A DNA stretch of 52,470 nucleotides. Source: Clostridia bacterium (lineage in GTDB: Bacteria; Bacillota; Clostridia; Oscillospirales; Acutalibacteraceae). Made by a program: the position numbers and the translations under genes. Shown one piece after another: positions 40,655-49,248 of this stretch. The notes below the pieces were generated by a model that ran no database searches, was not told the origin of the DNA, and was given only the letters and a program-made list of their open reading frames with translations. The DNA is taken from positions 1-52,470 of the forward strand of contig JAFYSE010000017.1 in assembly GCA_017546665.1 (NCBI GenBank). Reading direction: 5' to 3'. Each line of letters opens with the position of its first letter. The first letter of the stretch is position 1.

Positions 40655-42022
40655 ATGAAACTTGCAGTTATCGGTGGTGGCGGAGTCCGTTCAATGTTTT
40701 TGGCAAAAAGCATTGCGGGAAGAGCCGAAAAGATGGGGATTACTGACCTTGTCTTTATGGATAACAATGAAAAGAAATTAAATATTTACGGCAAGATGGC
40801 GAGAGAAGTCTCTCGCCGTCTTTGTCCTGCCTTGAATTTTGAGTTAACAACGGATGCAAAAACTGCCATTACTGAAGCTGACTATGTAATTACAACTATT
40901 CGTGCAGGTGGGGACAGAATGCGTTGCCGTGACGAGAGAATCGCATTGGGTATGGGTATTCTCGGTCAGGAAACAACGGGTGCAGCAGGGTTTTCATTTG
41001 CTATGAGAAGTATTCCTGCACTTAAAGAGTATTGCGAATTGGTAAGGCAATATGCAAAACCAAATGCTATGGTTTTTAATTTTACAAACCCGGCAGGTGT
41101 TGTATCCCAGACACTTCGTGATATGGGATATGATTTCACTTATGGCATCTGTGATGCTCCAAGTGGAATGTTAAGAAGATTTGAAGAATTATACGGATAT
41201 TCTGAAAATGAGCTTGATGCACTCTGTTATGGGCTTAATCACTTATCCTTTTTTAAATATATCAAGGCAGATGGTGTTGATATCACAAGAAAAATTGTAA
41301 GTGACGACGAGGCATATAAAAATACTGATTTAAGATATTTCAGTAAGGATTTTCTTATGAGAAAACAATATGTGCCAAATGAATATATGTATTATTTCTA
41401 TAATCGTGAAAAGGCAGTTGAGAATATTCTTAACGCACCTATGACACGTGGTGAGCAGATTGCAGATATCAATGAGAAGATGACGGAAGAATTATCAAAC
41501 ATTGATATTGAAAAAGATTTTGAGAAGGCACTTGCAGTTTTTGATTATTACTATGGGCTTCGTGAAGGCTCATATATGGCGAGTGAAACGGGCGAAAAAA
41601 GAAATTCTACATGGCATTTTGATATGTATGCACCTGATGACGGTGGTTATGCCGGTGTGGCACTTGGTATTATTGACGCGAAAAATCAAGTAAGTGACAA
41701 AAGAGTTATTGCTTGTGTGCCAAACGATAACAAGGCTTTAGATTTTCTTTCTGAAAACGATACCGTTGAGATTTCTTGCGAAATTAAAGATGGAAAGGTT
41801 ACACCAATTGAAATTGGTGATGTGCCTTTTGAAAATAAAGAGATTATAACAAGAGTTAAGGCTTATGAGCGACTCGCTTCAAAGGCAATTATAAATTGTG
41901 ACAGGGAAAGTGCAGTTGATTGCTTGTATTTGCATCCTTTGGTTGGCTCATATTCACTTGCAGAAAAATTAGTTGACGAATATATTGAACTTAACAAAGA
42001 TTTTACGGGAGAATGGAAATGA
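40655..42022 (+). CDS. GH4-family NAD-dependent glycosidase
   Basis: A 455-aa member of glycoside hydrolase family 4, which uses NAD+ and Mn2+ with an oxidation-elimination mechanism. It has the N-terminal Rossmann GGGGVRS motif, DYVITTIRAGG, LGQETTGAAGFSFAMRSIP (conserved GQET), FTNPAGVVS, GICDAPSG (the metal-binding Cys site) and YGLNHLSFF (metal His). Members include alpha-galactosidases and 6-phospho-glucosidases; the partner GH36 enzyme makes an alpha-galactosidase or glucuronidase-type role plausible. ATG 40655 is preferred to GTG 40646, which lies in the ribosome site. The stop overlaps the next ATG. Confidence 0.93.
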   Translation: MKLAVIGGGGVRSMFLAKSIAGRAEKMGITDLVFMDNNEKKLNIYGKMAREVSRRLCPALNFELTTDAKTAITEADYVITTIRAGGDRMRCRDERIALGMGILGQETTGAAGFSFAMRSIPALKEYCELVRQYAKPNAMVFNFTNPAGVVSQTLRDMGYDFTYGICDAPSGMLRRFEELYGYSENELDALCYGLNHLSFFKYIKADGVDITRKIVSDDEAYKNTDLRYFSKDFLMRKQYVPNEYMYYFYNREKAVENILNAPMTRGEQIADINEKMTEELSNIDIEKDFEKALAVFDYYYGLREGSYMASETGEKRNSTWHFDMYAPDDGGYAGVALGIIDAKNQVSDKRVIACVPNDNKALDFLSENDTVEISCEIKDGKVTPIEIGDVPFENKEIITRVKAYERLASKAIINCDRESAVDCLYLHPLVGSYSLAEKLVDEYIELNKDFTGEWK

Positions 42023-42924
42023 GTTTTGTTGCAGCTTTCGGAAAATTGAATGTGGATTTACTCTATTCAGGTATGCCAAGAATTCCAAATGAGGGTGAAG
42101 AAATTTACTCAAAGGATTTCAAGGTTTGCCTTGGTGGGGGCTTACCTGCAACAATGATAAACTGTTCTCGTTTAGGGGTTACTGCGAAAATCGGCACATT
42201 TTTAGGTGGCGATATGTTCTCACAATTTGCAAAGGCTGAATTGGATAAAAGCAACACAAAATATGAAATTTTTGAGAGCAAAAACTTTCCGTTGAATGTT
42301 ACATCTGCAATTATCACAGAAAAAGACAGAACTTTTGTGTCCTATGGTGGCACGGAAACATATTCCGACGTGATGCTTGAAAAAATCTATAAAGCACTTA
42401 AAGGAGCAAAGGTTGTTGCAATGCAGGAAAAAATCATACCTGTTTATAAACAACTCAAAAAGGAAGGCACAATTTTAGTCCTTGATACAGGTTATAGTGA
42501 TGATATGTCCTTTGAAAAACATAAGGAATTAATAGAAATTGCAGATTATTACACACCTAATATTGATGAAACTGAAAAGTTGACAGGAACAAGAGATTAT
42601 AAAGAAGCACTTAAAATTTTAGGTGAATATTTTGAAAAGCCCGTTGTAAAGCTTGGTAAATATGGTTGTGCAGGTTTTGATGGTGACTACTTTGTGATAG
42701 ATAACATTGATGAGTTTAAATGTGTTGATGCAACAGGTGCAGGTGATGCATTTCTCTCAGGCTTTATTTATGGACTTTACAATGACTTCAATTTTAGAAA
42801 ATGTATTTTAGCAGGTAATATCACTGGTGGTAAGTGTGTTACAGGTGTAGGTTGTCTGACAGAATATATAAATGAAAAGGAAATTGAGAAATATCTTAAA
42901 AGATATGAGAAGCTTATCCCATAA
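42019..42924 (+). CDS. PfkB/ribokinase-family sugar kinase
   Basis: A 301-aa ribokinase-like kinase. FGKLNVDLL and CLGGGLPATMINCSRLG (N-terminal GG substrate motif) and the C-terminal VDATGAGDAFLSGFIYG (anion hole and catalytic Asp) are complete; TPNIDETEKLTG is the usual middle signature. ATG 42019 overlaps the GH4 TGA as ATGA with GGGAG upstream; an ATG at 42013 is the alternative. The substrate is unknown; a keto- or deoxy-sugar released by the GH36/GH4 enzymes is likely. It ends the three-gene operon; I see no strong terminator. Confidence 0.93.
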   Translation: MSFVAAFGKLNVDLLYSGMPRIPNEGEEIYSKDFKVCLGGGLPATMINCSRLGVTAKIGTFLGGDMFSQFAKAELDKSNTKYEIFESKNFPLNVTSAIITEKDRTFVSYGGTETYSDVMLEKIYKALKGAKVVAMQEKIIPVYKQLKKEGTILVLDTGYSDDMSFEKHKELIEIADYYTPNIDETEKLTGTRDYKEALKILGEYFEKPVVKLGKYGCAGFDGDYFVIDNIDEFKCVDATGAGDAFLSGFIYGLYNDFNFRKCILAGNITGGKCVTGVGCLTEYINEKEIEKYLKRYEKLIP

Positions 42925-42947
42925 AAATACTGTACAAAAATATTTAG

Positions 42948-42975
42948 TTGTGATAAACTAACTACATATTATAAA
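42948..42975 (+). promoter_or_regulatory. possible promoter of FGGY kinase gene
   Basis: TTGTGA, 16-base spacer, TATAAA; a modest match, and the gene could also be read from the GH36 promoter. Confidence 0.45.
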
Positions 42976-43005
42976 TATTGAGAAATATTTAAGGAGAAAG
43001 AGAAA

Positions 43006-44619
43006 ATGGAAAAAGAAATTTATGCTCTTGCCTTTGACATTGGTACAACCGGTGTTAAGACTTGTTTGTTCAAAATAGGAAAGACAATCGAGCTTATTTC
43101 AGCAGCAAGCGAGGGTTATAAACTTTATATTATGCCTAATGGTGGCGCTGAGCAGGACCCTGACGAATGGTGGGCAGCCATGTGCTCAACATCAAAAAAG
43201 GTAATTGCAGAATCAGGGGTTGACCCTAAAAATATTTATGGTATTTCATTCTGTTCACAGATGCAGGGTTTGGTGCTTGTTGATAAGGATGGCAATCAGG
43301 TTCGTCGTGCGTTCAGCTATATGGACCAGAGAGCAACCGAAGAACTTAAAAAGGGTATTGCTTATGGCCCACAGATTGCAGGTGCTAATATTTTCAAGCT
43401 TCTTCCATCTCTTGCAATCACAGGTGCAGTTGCAGCAAGTGTTAAGGACCCCGTATGGAAATACAAATGGACAGAGGCAAACGAACCTGAAAACTTTAAG
43501 AGAGTACATAAATGGCTTGATGTTAAAGAATATCTTATTTGCCGTATGACAGGCGAGTTTGTTATGACAAAGGATTCTGCTTTTGGTGCGTTGATTTATG
43601 ATATTAATAAGAAATGCTGGAGTTCAACAATCTGTAAGTTGTTAGGTGTAAATATGGACCATCTTGCAAAAATTGTTGACTGTACAGACAAAATCGGTGT
43701 TCTTCGTGAGAAACAGGCTGAAGAGCTTGGTCTTGTTCCTGGAATCGCTGTTTTTGGTGGTGGCGGTGACGCTACACTTATTGGTGTTGGTGCAGGTGCA
43801 ACTGAATTTGGCGACACTCATGTTTATCAGGGTACATCTGGTTGGGTTTCAACTGTTGTTGACAAGAGTATTGTTGATGCAAGTGCTATGATTGCTGCAG
43901 TTGTTGGTGCATCTGATGGTATTTATAACTACTTTGCAGAGCTTGAAACAGCGGGTAAGTGTGTTGAGTGGGTTAAGGACCACCTTGCACTTGATGAAAT
44001 CGACCTTTATCTTAATAAAGAGCATAACTTTAAACTTGAAGGTGCCGATAGAGAGATTGTTTACACAAACCTTTATGATTATATGATGGCTGTTGTGGAT
44101 TCAATTCCTGCAGGTAGTGGAGGGGTTATTTTCACTCCTTGGCTTCACGGAAATCGTTGCCCATTTGAAGACCCAAATTCAAGAGGAATGTTCTTTAACA
44201 TCAGTCTTGACACAGGCAAAACTGAACTAATCAGAGCCGTTGTTGAAGGTGTTTGTTTCCATCTTCGTTGGTTTATCGAAACTCAGGACAAAAAAGTTAA
44301 AACATCAAATACAATTCGTTTTGTAGGTGGTGGTGCTCTTTCGAAGGTTACAAGTCAGATTCTTGCTGACTGTACAGGCAGAGTAATCGAAACTGTTGCA
44401 AGTCCACAAAATGTTGGTGCTGTTGGTGCTGCCGTGCTTATTGCGGTTAATGCAGGTATCATCTCAAGCGTTCAGGATGCAAAGAAACTTATCCCTGCTG
44501 TAAATACATATATTCCTAACAAGGAAAACAAGGCAGTTTATGATAAGAATTTTGAAGTGTTCAAGAAACTTTATAAGTCAAATAAAGATAATTTTGCAGC
44601 ACTTAACGAGGTAAAATAG
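43006..44619 (+). CDS. FGGY-family carbohydrate kinase (xylulokinase-like)
   Basis: A 537-aa sugar kinase. The N-terminal ATPase motif FDIGTTGVKTCLF, EQDPDEWWAA (conserved in xylulose/gluconate-type kinases), QMQGLVLVDKDG, YMDQRA and the second-domain GGGGDA and VGGGALS motifs show the FGGY fold. Xylulokinase-type members phosphorylate ketopentoses, which would fit arabinose or xylose supply from the GH43 enzyme, with Rpe downstream in the pathway. Exact substrate is not determined. AAGGAG precedes ATG 43006, and a terminator follows. Confidence 0.92.
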   Translation: MEKEIYALAFDIGTTGVKTCLFKIGKTIELISAASEGYKLYIMPNGGAEQDPDEWWAAMCSTSKKVIAESGVDPKNIYGISFCSQMQGLVLVDKDGNQVRRAFSYMDQRATEELKKGIAYGPQIAGANIFKLLPSLAITGAVAASVKDPVWKYKWTEANEPENFKRVHKWLDVKEYLICRMTGEFVMTKDSAFGALIYDINKKCWSSTICKLLGVNMDHLAKIVDCTDKIGVLREKQAEELGLVPGIAVFGGGGDATLIGVGAGATEFGDTHVYQGTSGWVSTVVDKSIVDASAMIAAVVGASDGIYNYFAELETAGKCVEWVKDHLALDEIDLYLNKEHNFKLEGADREIVYTNLYDYMMAVVDSIPAGSGGVIFTPWLHGNRCPFEDPNSRGMFFNISLDTGKTELIRAVVEGVCFHLRWFIETQDKKVKTSNTIRFVGGGALSKVTSQILADCTGRVIETVASPQNVGAVGAAVLIAVNAGIISSVQDAKKLIPAVNTYIPNKENKAVYDKNFEVFKKLYKSNKDNFAALNEVK

Positions 44620-44620
44620 G

Positions 44621-44657
44621 AAAATATGGGGGTGGAAGAATCTGCCCCTATTTTTTT
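44621..44657 (+). terminator. terminator after FGGY kinase
   Basis: Stem AAAATA(T)GGGG / CCCCTATTTT with a one-base bulge and a loop of about 13 bases, then TTTTTTG. Confidence 0.75.
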
Positions 44658-44658
44658 G

Positions 44659-44687
44659 TTGCAATAAAATAATAAAGAATGTATAAT
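44659..44687 (+). promoter_or_regulatory. sigma-A promoter of 550-aa membrane protein gene
   Basis: TTGCAA, 17-base spacer, TATAAT, starting in the T-tract of the previous terminator. Confidence 0.85.
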
Positions 44688-44716
44688 AAGTGTACACATT
44701 CCGTGGAGGTGCTATT

Positions 44717-46369
44717 TTGGAAGACAAAAAATCACTTTTTGAAAAATATAAGGTAGTAAGTGAAGATGAAGGCGTAATTGAAGAAAGCAAGGAGCCTGAA
44801 ACAACTGAAATAAAAGAAGAACCGGTTGAAGATTTGGTTGCTCCGTCAACAAACGATACCGAAGGAGTATTTGAATACAACTTTAAGGATGATGAAGAAA
44901 TTAACGAGATTGTGGACTCTGTACTTGGTAAGGAAGAACCAATTTCTATGACAGTTACTCCTTTGGTTGTAAACAAAGAAAGTCAGGAACAGGAACCGGT
45001 TAAAGAAAAAAAGGCTAAAGAGAAAAAAGTAAAAGAGCCGAAGCCACCAAAAGAGAAGAAAGAAAAGGGCGAATTGGCAGAGCCGGTAACAAAAAAAGAT
45101 TATATTACAATTGCTCTTGCGTTGGTTGCTGTTATTCTTGCGATGTCCTTTGTTGTGGTTAAATATTTGCCTATGGATGGCAGTCCTACAACGGATAATG
45201 AACAAACAACTGTTGCGGAACAGGACCTTGCAAACATTCAGATTTCTCGTGAAGGTTCATTGAGAAACTATGTGCAGAGCGATATTGCCAATGTTTTCTA
45301 TAAATTCTCATCGGATTACAGTCTCCAATACTATCAATACAGAGATAATCAGATGGTACCCGTTAAATCAACAGGAACTTTTAGTGCATCCGTTGACTTT
45401 GGCCCTGCAAAATTACCTGTAACTATTGATTATGTTAAGGTTGGAGATGAGATTTTTGGTGTAGGTTTGTTCCGACCTGACCAGCATCCGGATGTTAACC
45501 TTTTCAATGTTCAACTCATTATGTTCAAGCTTACAAATATGCCAAAGGGTTATGGTACAGGTGAGGAGGCTCTCCTTGTTGCGAAAATCACATCAGCGGC
45601 AGACCTTGAAAAAGAATATGACAGATGGACAGAAAGCTTTAAGGTTAATCTTACTTCAGGCAAATGTTCAAGATTCTTAAGCGTTGCAAGTAGAGAAATT
45701 GACTCCACAACAGGAACATACGTTGAAGACTTCTGCGTTTTGACAACAGAGGGCTACAATGCAGCAAATGGTAAAGTTCCATTCCTTTCAGGTAGAAATT
45801 ATGATATGGCTACAGGTAAGGATGATATCTTTATTAAAAGTGGAACAAGCGAAAGTGTAGTTATAAGAAATGTTGCCAATAAAATGTTGCTTGTAGATGG
45901 TGACGCAGTAGTCTTTATGAGATATACTGAAACAGGTTTTAATATTTATCGATATGCCGACAAAAAAGAGTCTGTAGTGTTTGAGTTTACAGGCTCAACA
46001 AACAGATGTATTTTTGCAGATGAATATATTCTCGATAAGGAAAAAGGAACATTGTATAACCTTAAAACAGGTAAAGAAACCTTGCTTGTGGGATACAAAA
46101 TGACATCTCCTGAGATTATGAAGGTTAGTCCTGATGGTAAATATCTTGTTGTTATGGGTATAATGGATAATGTTATGGACTACCAGGTGCATGTATATAA
46201 TATTGAGACCGGTGAATACGCAAAATATCAAGAAGATAATTATTCCAATGTCAACAATTTGTCAAAAAATCTTTCCTTTATAGACAATAATACAGTTATG
46301 TATATGTTGGCAGACCCGAATCGTGGTAGAGAATGTGTAATTCTCGATGTGTCAAAGGCATTTGAATAA
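44717..46369 (+). CDS. single-pass membrane protein with acidic/Lys-rich tail and propeller-like domain
   Basis: A 550-aa protein starting at TTG 44717, 7 bases after GGAGGTG; no nearby in-frame ATG fits. The cytoplasmic N-terminus (about 1-125) is acidic, then becomes a Lys/Glu/Pro-rich stretch (KEKKAKEKKVKEPKPPKEKK), followed by one membrane helix (about 134-156). The external part is beta-rich; its end looks like WD40/TolB-type blades (KVSPDGKYLVVMG, then YQVHVYNIETGEYAKY). I do not recognise a named family. An envelope-stability or signal-sensing role is possible. A terminator follows, then the 5S rRNA gene. Confidence 0.82.
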   Translation: MEDKKSLFEKYKVVSEDEGVIEESKEPETTEIKEEPVEDLVAPSTNDTEGVFEYNFKDDEEINEIVDSVLGKEEPISMTVTPLVVNKESQEQEPVKEKKAKEKKVKEPKPPKEKKEKGELAEPVTKKDYITIALALVAVILAMSFVVVKYLPMDGSPTTDNEQTTVAEQDLANIQISREGSLRNYVQSDIANVFYKFSSDYSLQYYQYRDNQMVPVKSTGTFSASVDFGPAKLPVTIDYVKVGDEIFGVGLFRPDQHPDVNLFNVQLIMFKLTNMPKGYGTGEEALLVAKITSAADLEKEYDRWTESFKVNLTSGKCSRFLSVASREIDSTTGTYVEDFCVLTTEGYNAANGKVPFLSGRNYDMATGKDDIFIKSGTSESVVIRNVANKMLLVDGDAVVFMRYTETGFNIYRYADKKESVVFEFTGSTNRCIFADEYILDKEKGTLYNLKTGKETLLVGYKMTSPEIMKVSPDGKYLVVMGIMDNVMDYQVHVYNIETGEYAKYQEDNYSNVNNLSKNLSFIDNNTVMYMLADPNRGRECVILDVSKAFE

Positions 46370-46378
46370 GATAAATGA

Positions 46379-46420
46379 GCAGGGTTAGGTGCAAATCTTA
46401 ACTCTGCTTGATTTTTGTTG
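46379..46420 (+). terminator. terminator of 550-aa gene
   Basis: Eleven-bp stem GCAGGGTTAGG / CTTAACTCTGC (two G-T pairs), 7-base loop, then TTGATTTTTG. Confidence 0.8.
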
Positions 46421-46500
46421 TGTATTTTCACTTATAATCTTTATAAATTTGTCGAGCATTTGTGTAAAACGTAAAAAGTGAAAAAAATTAAAAAAAATAC

Positions 46501-46529
46501 TTGCATTTTGTATATTGTTCTGTTAGAAT
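46501..46529 (+). promoter_or_regulatory. promoter of 5S rRNA
   Basis: TTGCAT, 17-base spacer, TAGAAT, preceded by an A/T-rich stretch resembling an UP element (46476-46499). Transcription would begin about 28 bases before the mature 5S. Confidence 0.75.
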
Positions 46530-46563
46530 ATCTCTTGCGTTCACGAGATAAAGTGTTTCGTGA

Positions 46564-46678
<115 letters not shown>

Positions 46679-46684
46679 ATAAAC

Positions 46685-46721
46685 AAAAGCGTCTGTCCAT
46701 TAGGATGGGCGTTTTATTTTT
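46685..46721 (+). terminator. terminator of 5S rRNA
   Basis: Thirteen-bp stem with several G-T pairs (AAAGCGTCTGTCC / GGATGGGCGTTTT), loop ATTA, then TATTTTTTG. Confidence 0.82.
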
Positions 46722-46741
46722 TGAAAAAATAATGAATTTTC

Positions 46742-46771
46742 AACTGCGGGTATTGTATAATATCCGCAGTT
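46742..46771. repeat. 13-bp inverted repeat at mreB promoter
   Basis: AACTGCGGGTATT - GTAT - AATATCCGCAGTT (one G-T) followed by TTTG. The -35 box of the mreB promoter lies in its loop and arm. It could be an operator or an attenuating/terminating hairpin; the 5S gene already has a separate terminator 25 bases upstream. Confidence 0.7.
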
Positions 46772-46781
46772 TTGTTATAAT
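46753..46781 (+). promoter_or_regulatory. sigma-A promoter of mreBCD-pbp2
   Basis: TTGTAT, 17-base spacer, TATAAT, 51 bases before the mreB start; the -35 is inside the inverted repeat 46742-46771. Confidence 0.72.
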
Positions 46782-46832
46782 AAAATAGATTAACTATGTT
46801 TTATTTGTTCATATAGATTAGGAGTTGTTGAA

Positions 46833-47822
46833 ATGTTATTTGCTCAGGATATCGGTATCGATTTAGGCACGGCCAATACAATCGTATATCTCAAGGGAAA
46901 AGGAATTGTGCTTCGTGAGCCTTCAGTTGTGGCAGTTAACGAAAAGCTCGACCCACCAACAGTTGTTGCAGTAGGAAATGAAGCAAAAGATATGATAGGA
47001 AGAACACCGGGTTCAATTACAGCAGTAAAGCCATTGAAGGATGGTGTTATTATCAATTCAGAAATAACATCCGATATGCTTAAAACTTTCATTAAAAAGG
47101 TAATAAATCGTTCACCTTTTGCTAGAGCAAGAGTTCTTATCTGTGTTCCGTCAGGTATCACAGAGGTTGAAAGAAAGGCTGTTCACGACGCTGCAAGAGA
47201 TGCAGGAGCAAAATATGCATCACTTATTCATAAGCCTTTGGCAGCAGCAATCGGTGTAGGTTTACCTGTTACCGAGGCTGTGGGCAGTATGATTATTGAT
47301 ATCGGTGGTGGTACAACGGAGGTTGCAGTTGTATCTTACAGAGATATTGTTACAGCAAAGTCCTGTCGTATTGCAGGTGATGATTTTGATGAGGCAATTA
47401 TTGAATACATACGCAAGAAACACAATGTGCTTATTGGTGAAAGAACCGCTGAAGAAATTAAGATTAAAATCGGTTCAGCAATGAGTTACGACGGTGAGGG
47501 TGCTATGGATGTTCGTGGTAGAGACCTTTTAAACGGATTGCCAAAGAATGTTGAAATCACATCGGAGGACGTGAGAGAGGCTTTAAATGAGCCACTTGCA
47601 CAAATCCTTGCAGCAATTCGTGCAACTCTTGAAAAAACTCCACCTGAGTTACTTGCAGATATTGTTGATAATGGTATTATGCTCACCGGTGGTGGTGCGT
47701 TGCTTCGTGAGATAGATAAGCTTATCTCAAAAGAAACAAAAATTCCTGTTCATGTGGCTGTTGACCCAATGGATTGCGTTGCAGCAGGTATGGGTGTTTG
47801 CCTTGAAAAAGGAAATATTTAA
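46833..47822 (+). CDS. mreB: rod shape-determining actin homologue MreB
   Basis: Actin-like ATPase that guides side-wall synthesis. The phosphate-1 motif [14 protein letters not shown], connect segment [16 protein letters not shown], phosphate-2 [12 protein letters not shown] and adenosine motif [12 protein letters not shown] are intact. The N-terminus [12 protein letters not shown] matches the membrane-targeting start of MreB. At 329 aa it is slightly shorter than average at the C-terminus. AGGAG lies upstream of ATG 46833. It is first in a classic mreB-mreC-mreD-pbp2 operon, with mreC 24 bases downstream. Confidence 0.97.
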   Translation: MLFAQDIGIDLGTANTIVYLKGKGIVLREPSVVAVNEKLDPPTVVAVGNEAKDMIGRTPGSITAVKPLKDGVIINSEITSDMLKTFIKKVINRSPFARARVLICVPSGITEVERKAVHDAARDAGAKYASLIHKPLAAAIGVGLPVTEAVGSMIIDIGGGTTEVAVVSYRDIVTAKSCRIAGDDFDEAIIEYIRKKHNVLIGERTAEEIKIKIGSAMSYDGEGAMDVRGRDLLNGLPKNVEITSEDVREALNEPLAQILAAIRATLEKTPPELLADIVDNGIMLTGGGALLREIDKLISKETKIPVHVAVDPMDCVAAGMGVCLEKGNI

Positions 47823-47846
47823 GTTGAAAAGATTTGAGAGATTTAA

Positions 47847-48683
47847 ATGAGCAATTTCTTTAAAAGTACAACCTTTAAGGTTTTAATAACTGTTGCAATA
47901 GTTCTTCTTTCTGCATCAATTCTTGCAACACTTACTTCAACATCAACTTCACCGTTGACAAATGTTGTAAGCGTGATAACATCACCTTTGCAGAATGTTG
48001 CATCGTATTTTTCTGCAAAGTTTGATACATTTACAGGTGGGTTTGTCTCATCAAAGTCATATCAGGACAGGGTGGCAGAGCTTGAGGAGCAGGTAGCAGA
48101 ATATCAAAAACAGTTGGTTGATTATGAAAAAACAAAAAAACAACTTGCAACATACGAGGAGTTTCTTGATGTCCGTGAGAAAAATCCTGATTATAAATGG
48201 GTTCATGCAACTGTAATTGGCAGAGACTCTGCAGAAATTTTTGGCTCATTTACTATTGACCAAGGCTCTAAGCACGGTGTTAAGGTTAATGATGCAGTTA
48301 TTTCCGGTGAATATCTTATCGGTGTTGTAACGGAGGTAAGCCCAACATCATCCGTTGTGCGTTCAGTTTTTGACCCATCTGTTAATATTGCGGCTTATGA
48401 AATTCGAACAGGTGAATTGGGTTATGTTTGTGCTGATTACAAATTATCCGTTGACGGTAAGTGCAAACTTGCAGGATTAAAGACGGATACTGCTATTTCT
48501 CAGGGTGGTATTGTATGTTCATCCGGAACGGGCGGTATTTTCCCAAAGGAATTGATAATCGGTGTTGTAAAAGAAGTTCAAAAAAGTGAAACTGACCTTT
48601 CAGCATATGCAATAATTGAACCGACAGTTAATTCAAAAGAAATTCACGACTGTTTTGTTATTACATCTTTCGAGGAAGAATAA
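47847..48683 (+). CDS. mreC: rod shape-determining protein MreC
   Basis: Bitopic elongasome protein that bridges MreB and PBP2. It has one N-terminal helix (about 10-30), a coiled coil (about 70-110; VAELEEQVAEYQKQL) and the two-lobed MreC beta domain, with VIGRDSAEIFGSFTIDQGS and ISGEYLIGVVTEVSPTSSVV and the typical GIFPKELIIGVV near the C-terminus. The length of 278 aa is normal. It lies between mreB and mreD with 6 bases to the latter. Confidence 0.96.
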   Translation: MSNFFKSTTFKVLITVAIVLLSASILATLTSTSTSPLTNVVSVITSPLQNVASYFSAKFDTFTGGFVSSKSYQDRVAELEEQVAEYQKQLVDYEKTKKQLATYEEFLDVREKNPDYKWVHATVIGRDSAEIFGSFTIDQGSKHGVKVNDAVISGEYLIGVVTEVSPTSSVVRSVFDPSVNIAAYEIRTGELGYVCADYKLSVDGKCKLAGLKTDTAISQGGIVCSSGTGGIFPKELIIGVVKEVQKSETDLSAYAIIEPTVNSKEIHDCFVITSFEEE

Positions 48684-48689
48684 AAGACT

Positions 48690-49217
48690 ATGACTGTTCA
48701 GACAAAAATAAAAACAAAGCGATACTTGACCTATGCTTTAATAATTTTCCTTGCTCATATAGTTCAGAATGTCCTTTGTGTCTTCCCTGAAATAGCATCA
48801 GTAAGACCAATTTTGCTTATTTCTGTTGCAGTTTGCATTTCCATGTTTGAGGGTGAGCTTGTGGGAGCTGCAGCAGGACTTTTGGCAGGTGCTTTGTGGG
48901 ATACCGTTACAGTTGCTGCAGATGGATATAATGCGTTTTATCTTATGGTGGCCTGTGCTGTTTGTGGTGTGATGTTAAGAATTTTTATGAGAAACAATAT
49001 TGTTACCTATGTTATTATGAATTCGGGGATAACTCTTATATATGTAATAACTTATGTGTTGTTCTTTATTTCGGCAAGGGGCATTGACGATGCGGGAGCA
49101 ATATTCTTCCGTTACTATATACCTATGGGTATTTATTCCCTAATATTTACACCATTATGGTACATTCTTATAAGAAGCATTTATAGAAAATTCTCTTTTG
49201 ATTACACAGAATATTAA
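48690..49217 (+). CDS. mreD: rod shape-determining protein MreD
   Basis: A 175-aa polytopic membrane protein with five or six helices. Sequence identity in this family is low. Position after mreC, size, the motif LLISVAVCISMFEGELVGAA and the helix GLLAGALWDTVT are the basis of the call. MreD completes the elongasome with MreC and the SEDS/PBP2 pair. The ATG at 48690 follows the mreC stop by 6 bases. Confidence 0.92.
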   Translation: MTVQTKIKTKRYLTYALIIFLAHIVQNVLCVFPEIASVRPILLISVAVCISMFEGELVGAAAGLLAGALWDTVTVAADGYNAFYLMVACAVCGVMLRIFMRNNIVTYVIMNSGITLIYVITYVLFFISARGIDDAGAIFFRYYIPMGIYSLIFTPLWYILIRSIYRKFSFDYTEY

Positions 49218-49248
49218 TTAACTACCAAGAAGAAGGGACGGTGAAAAA

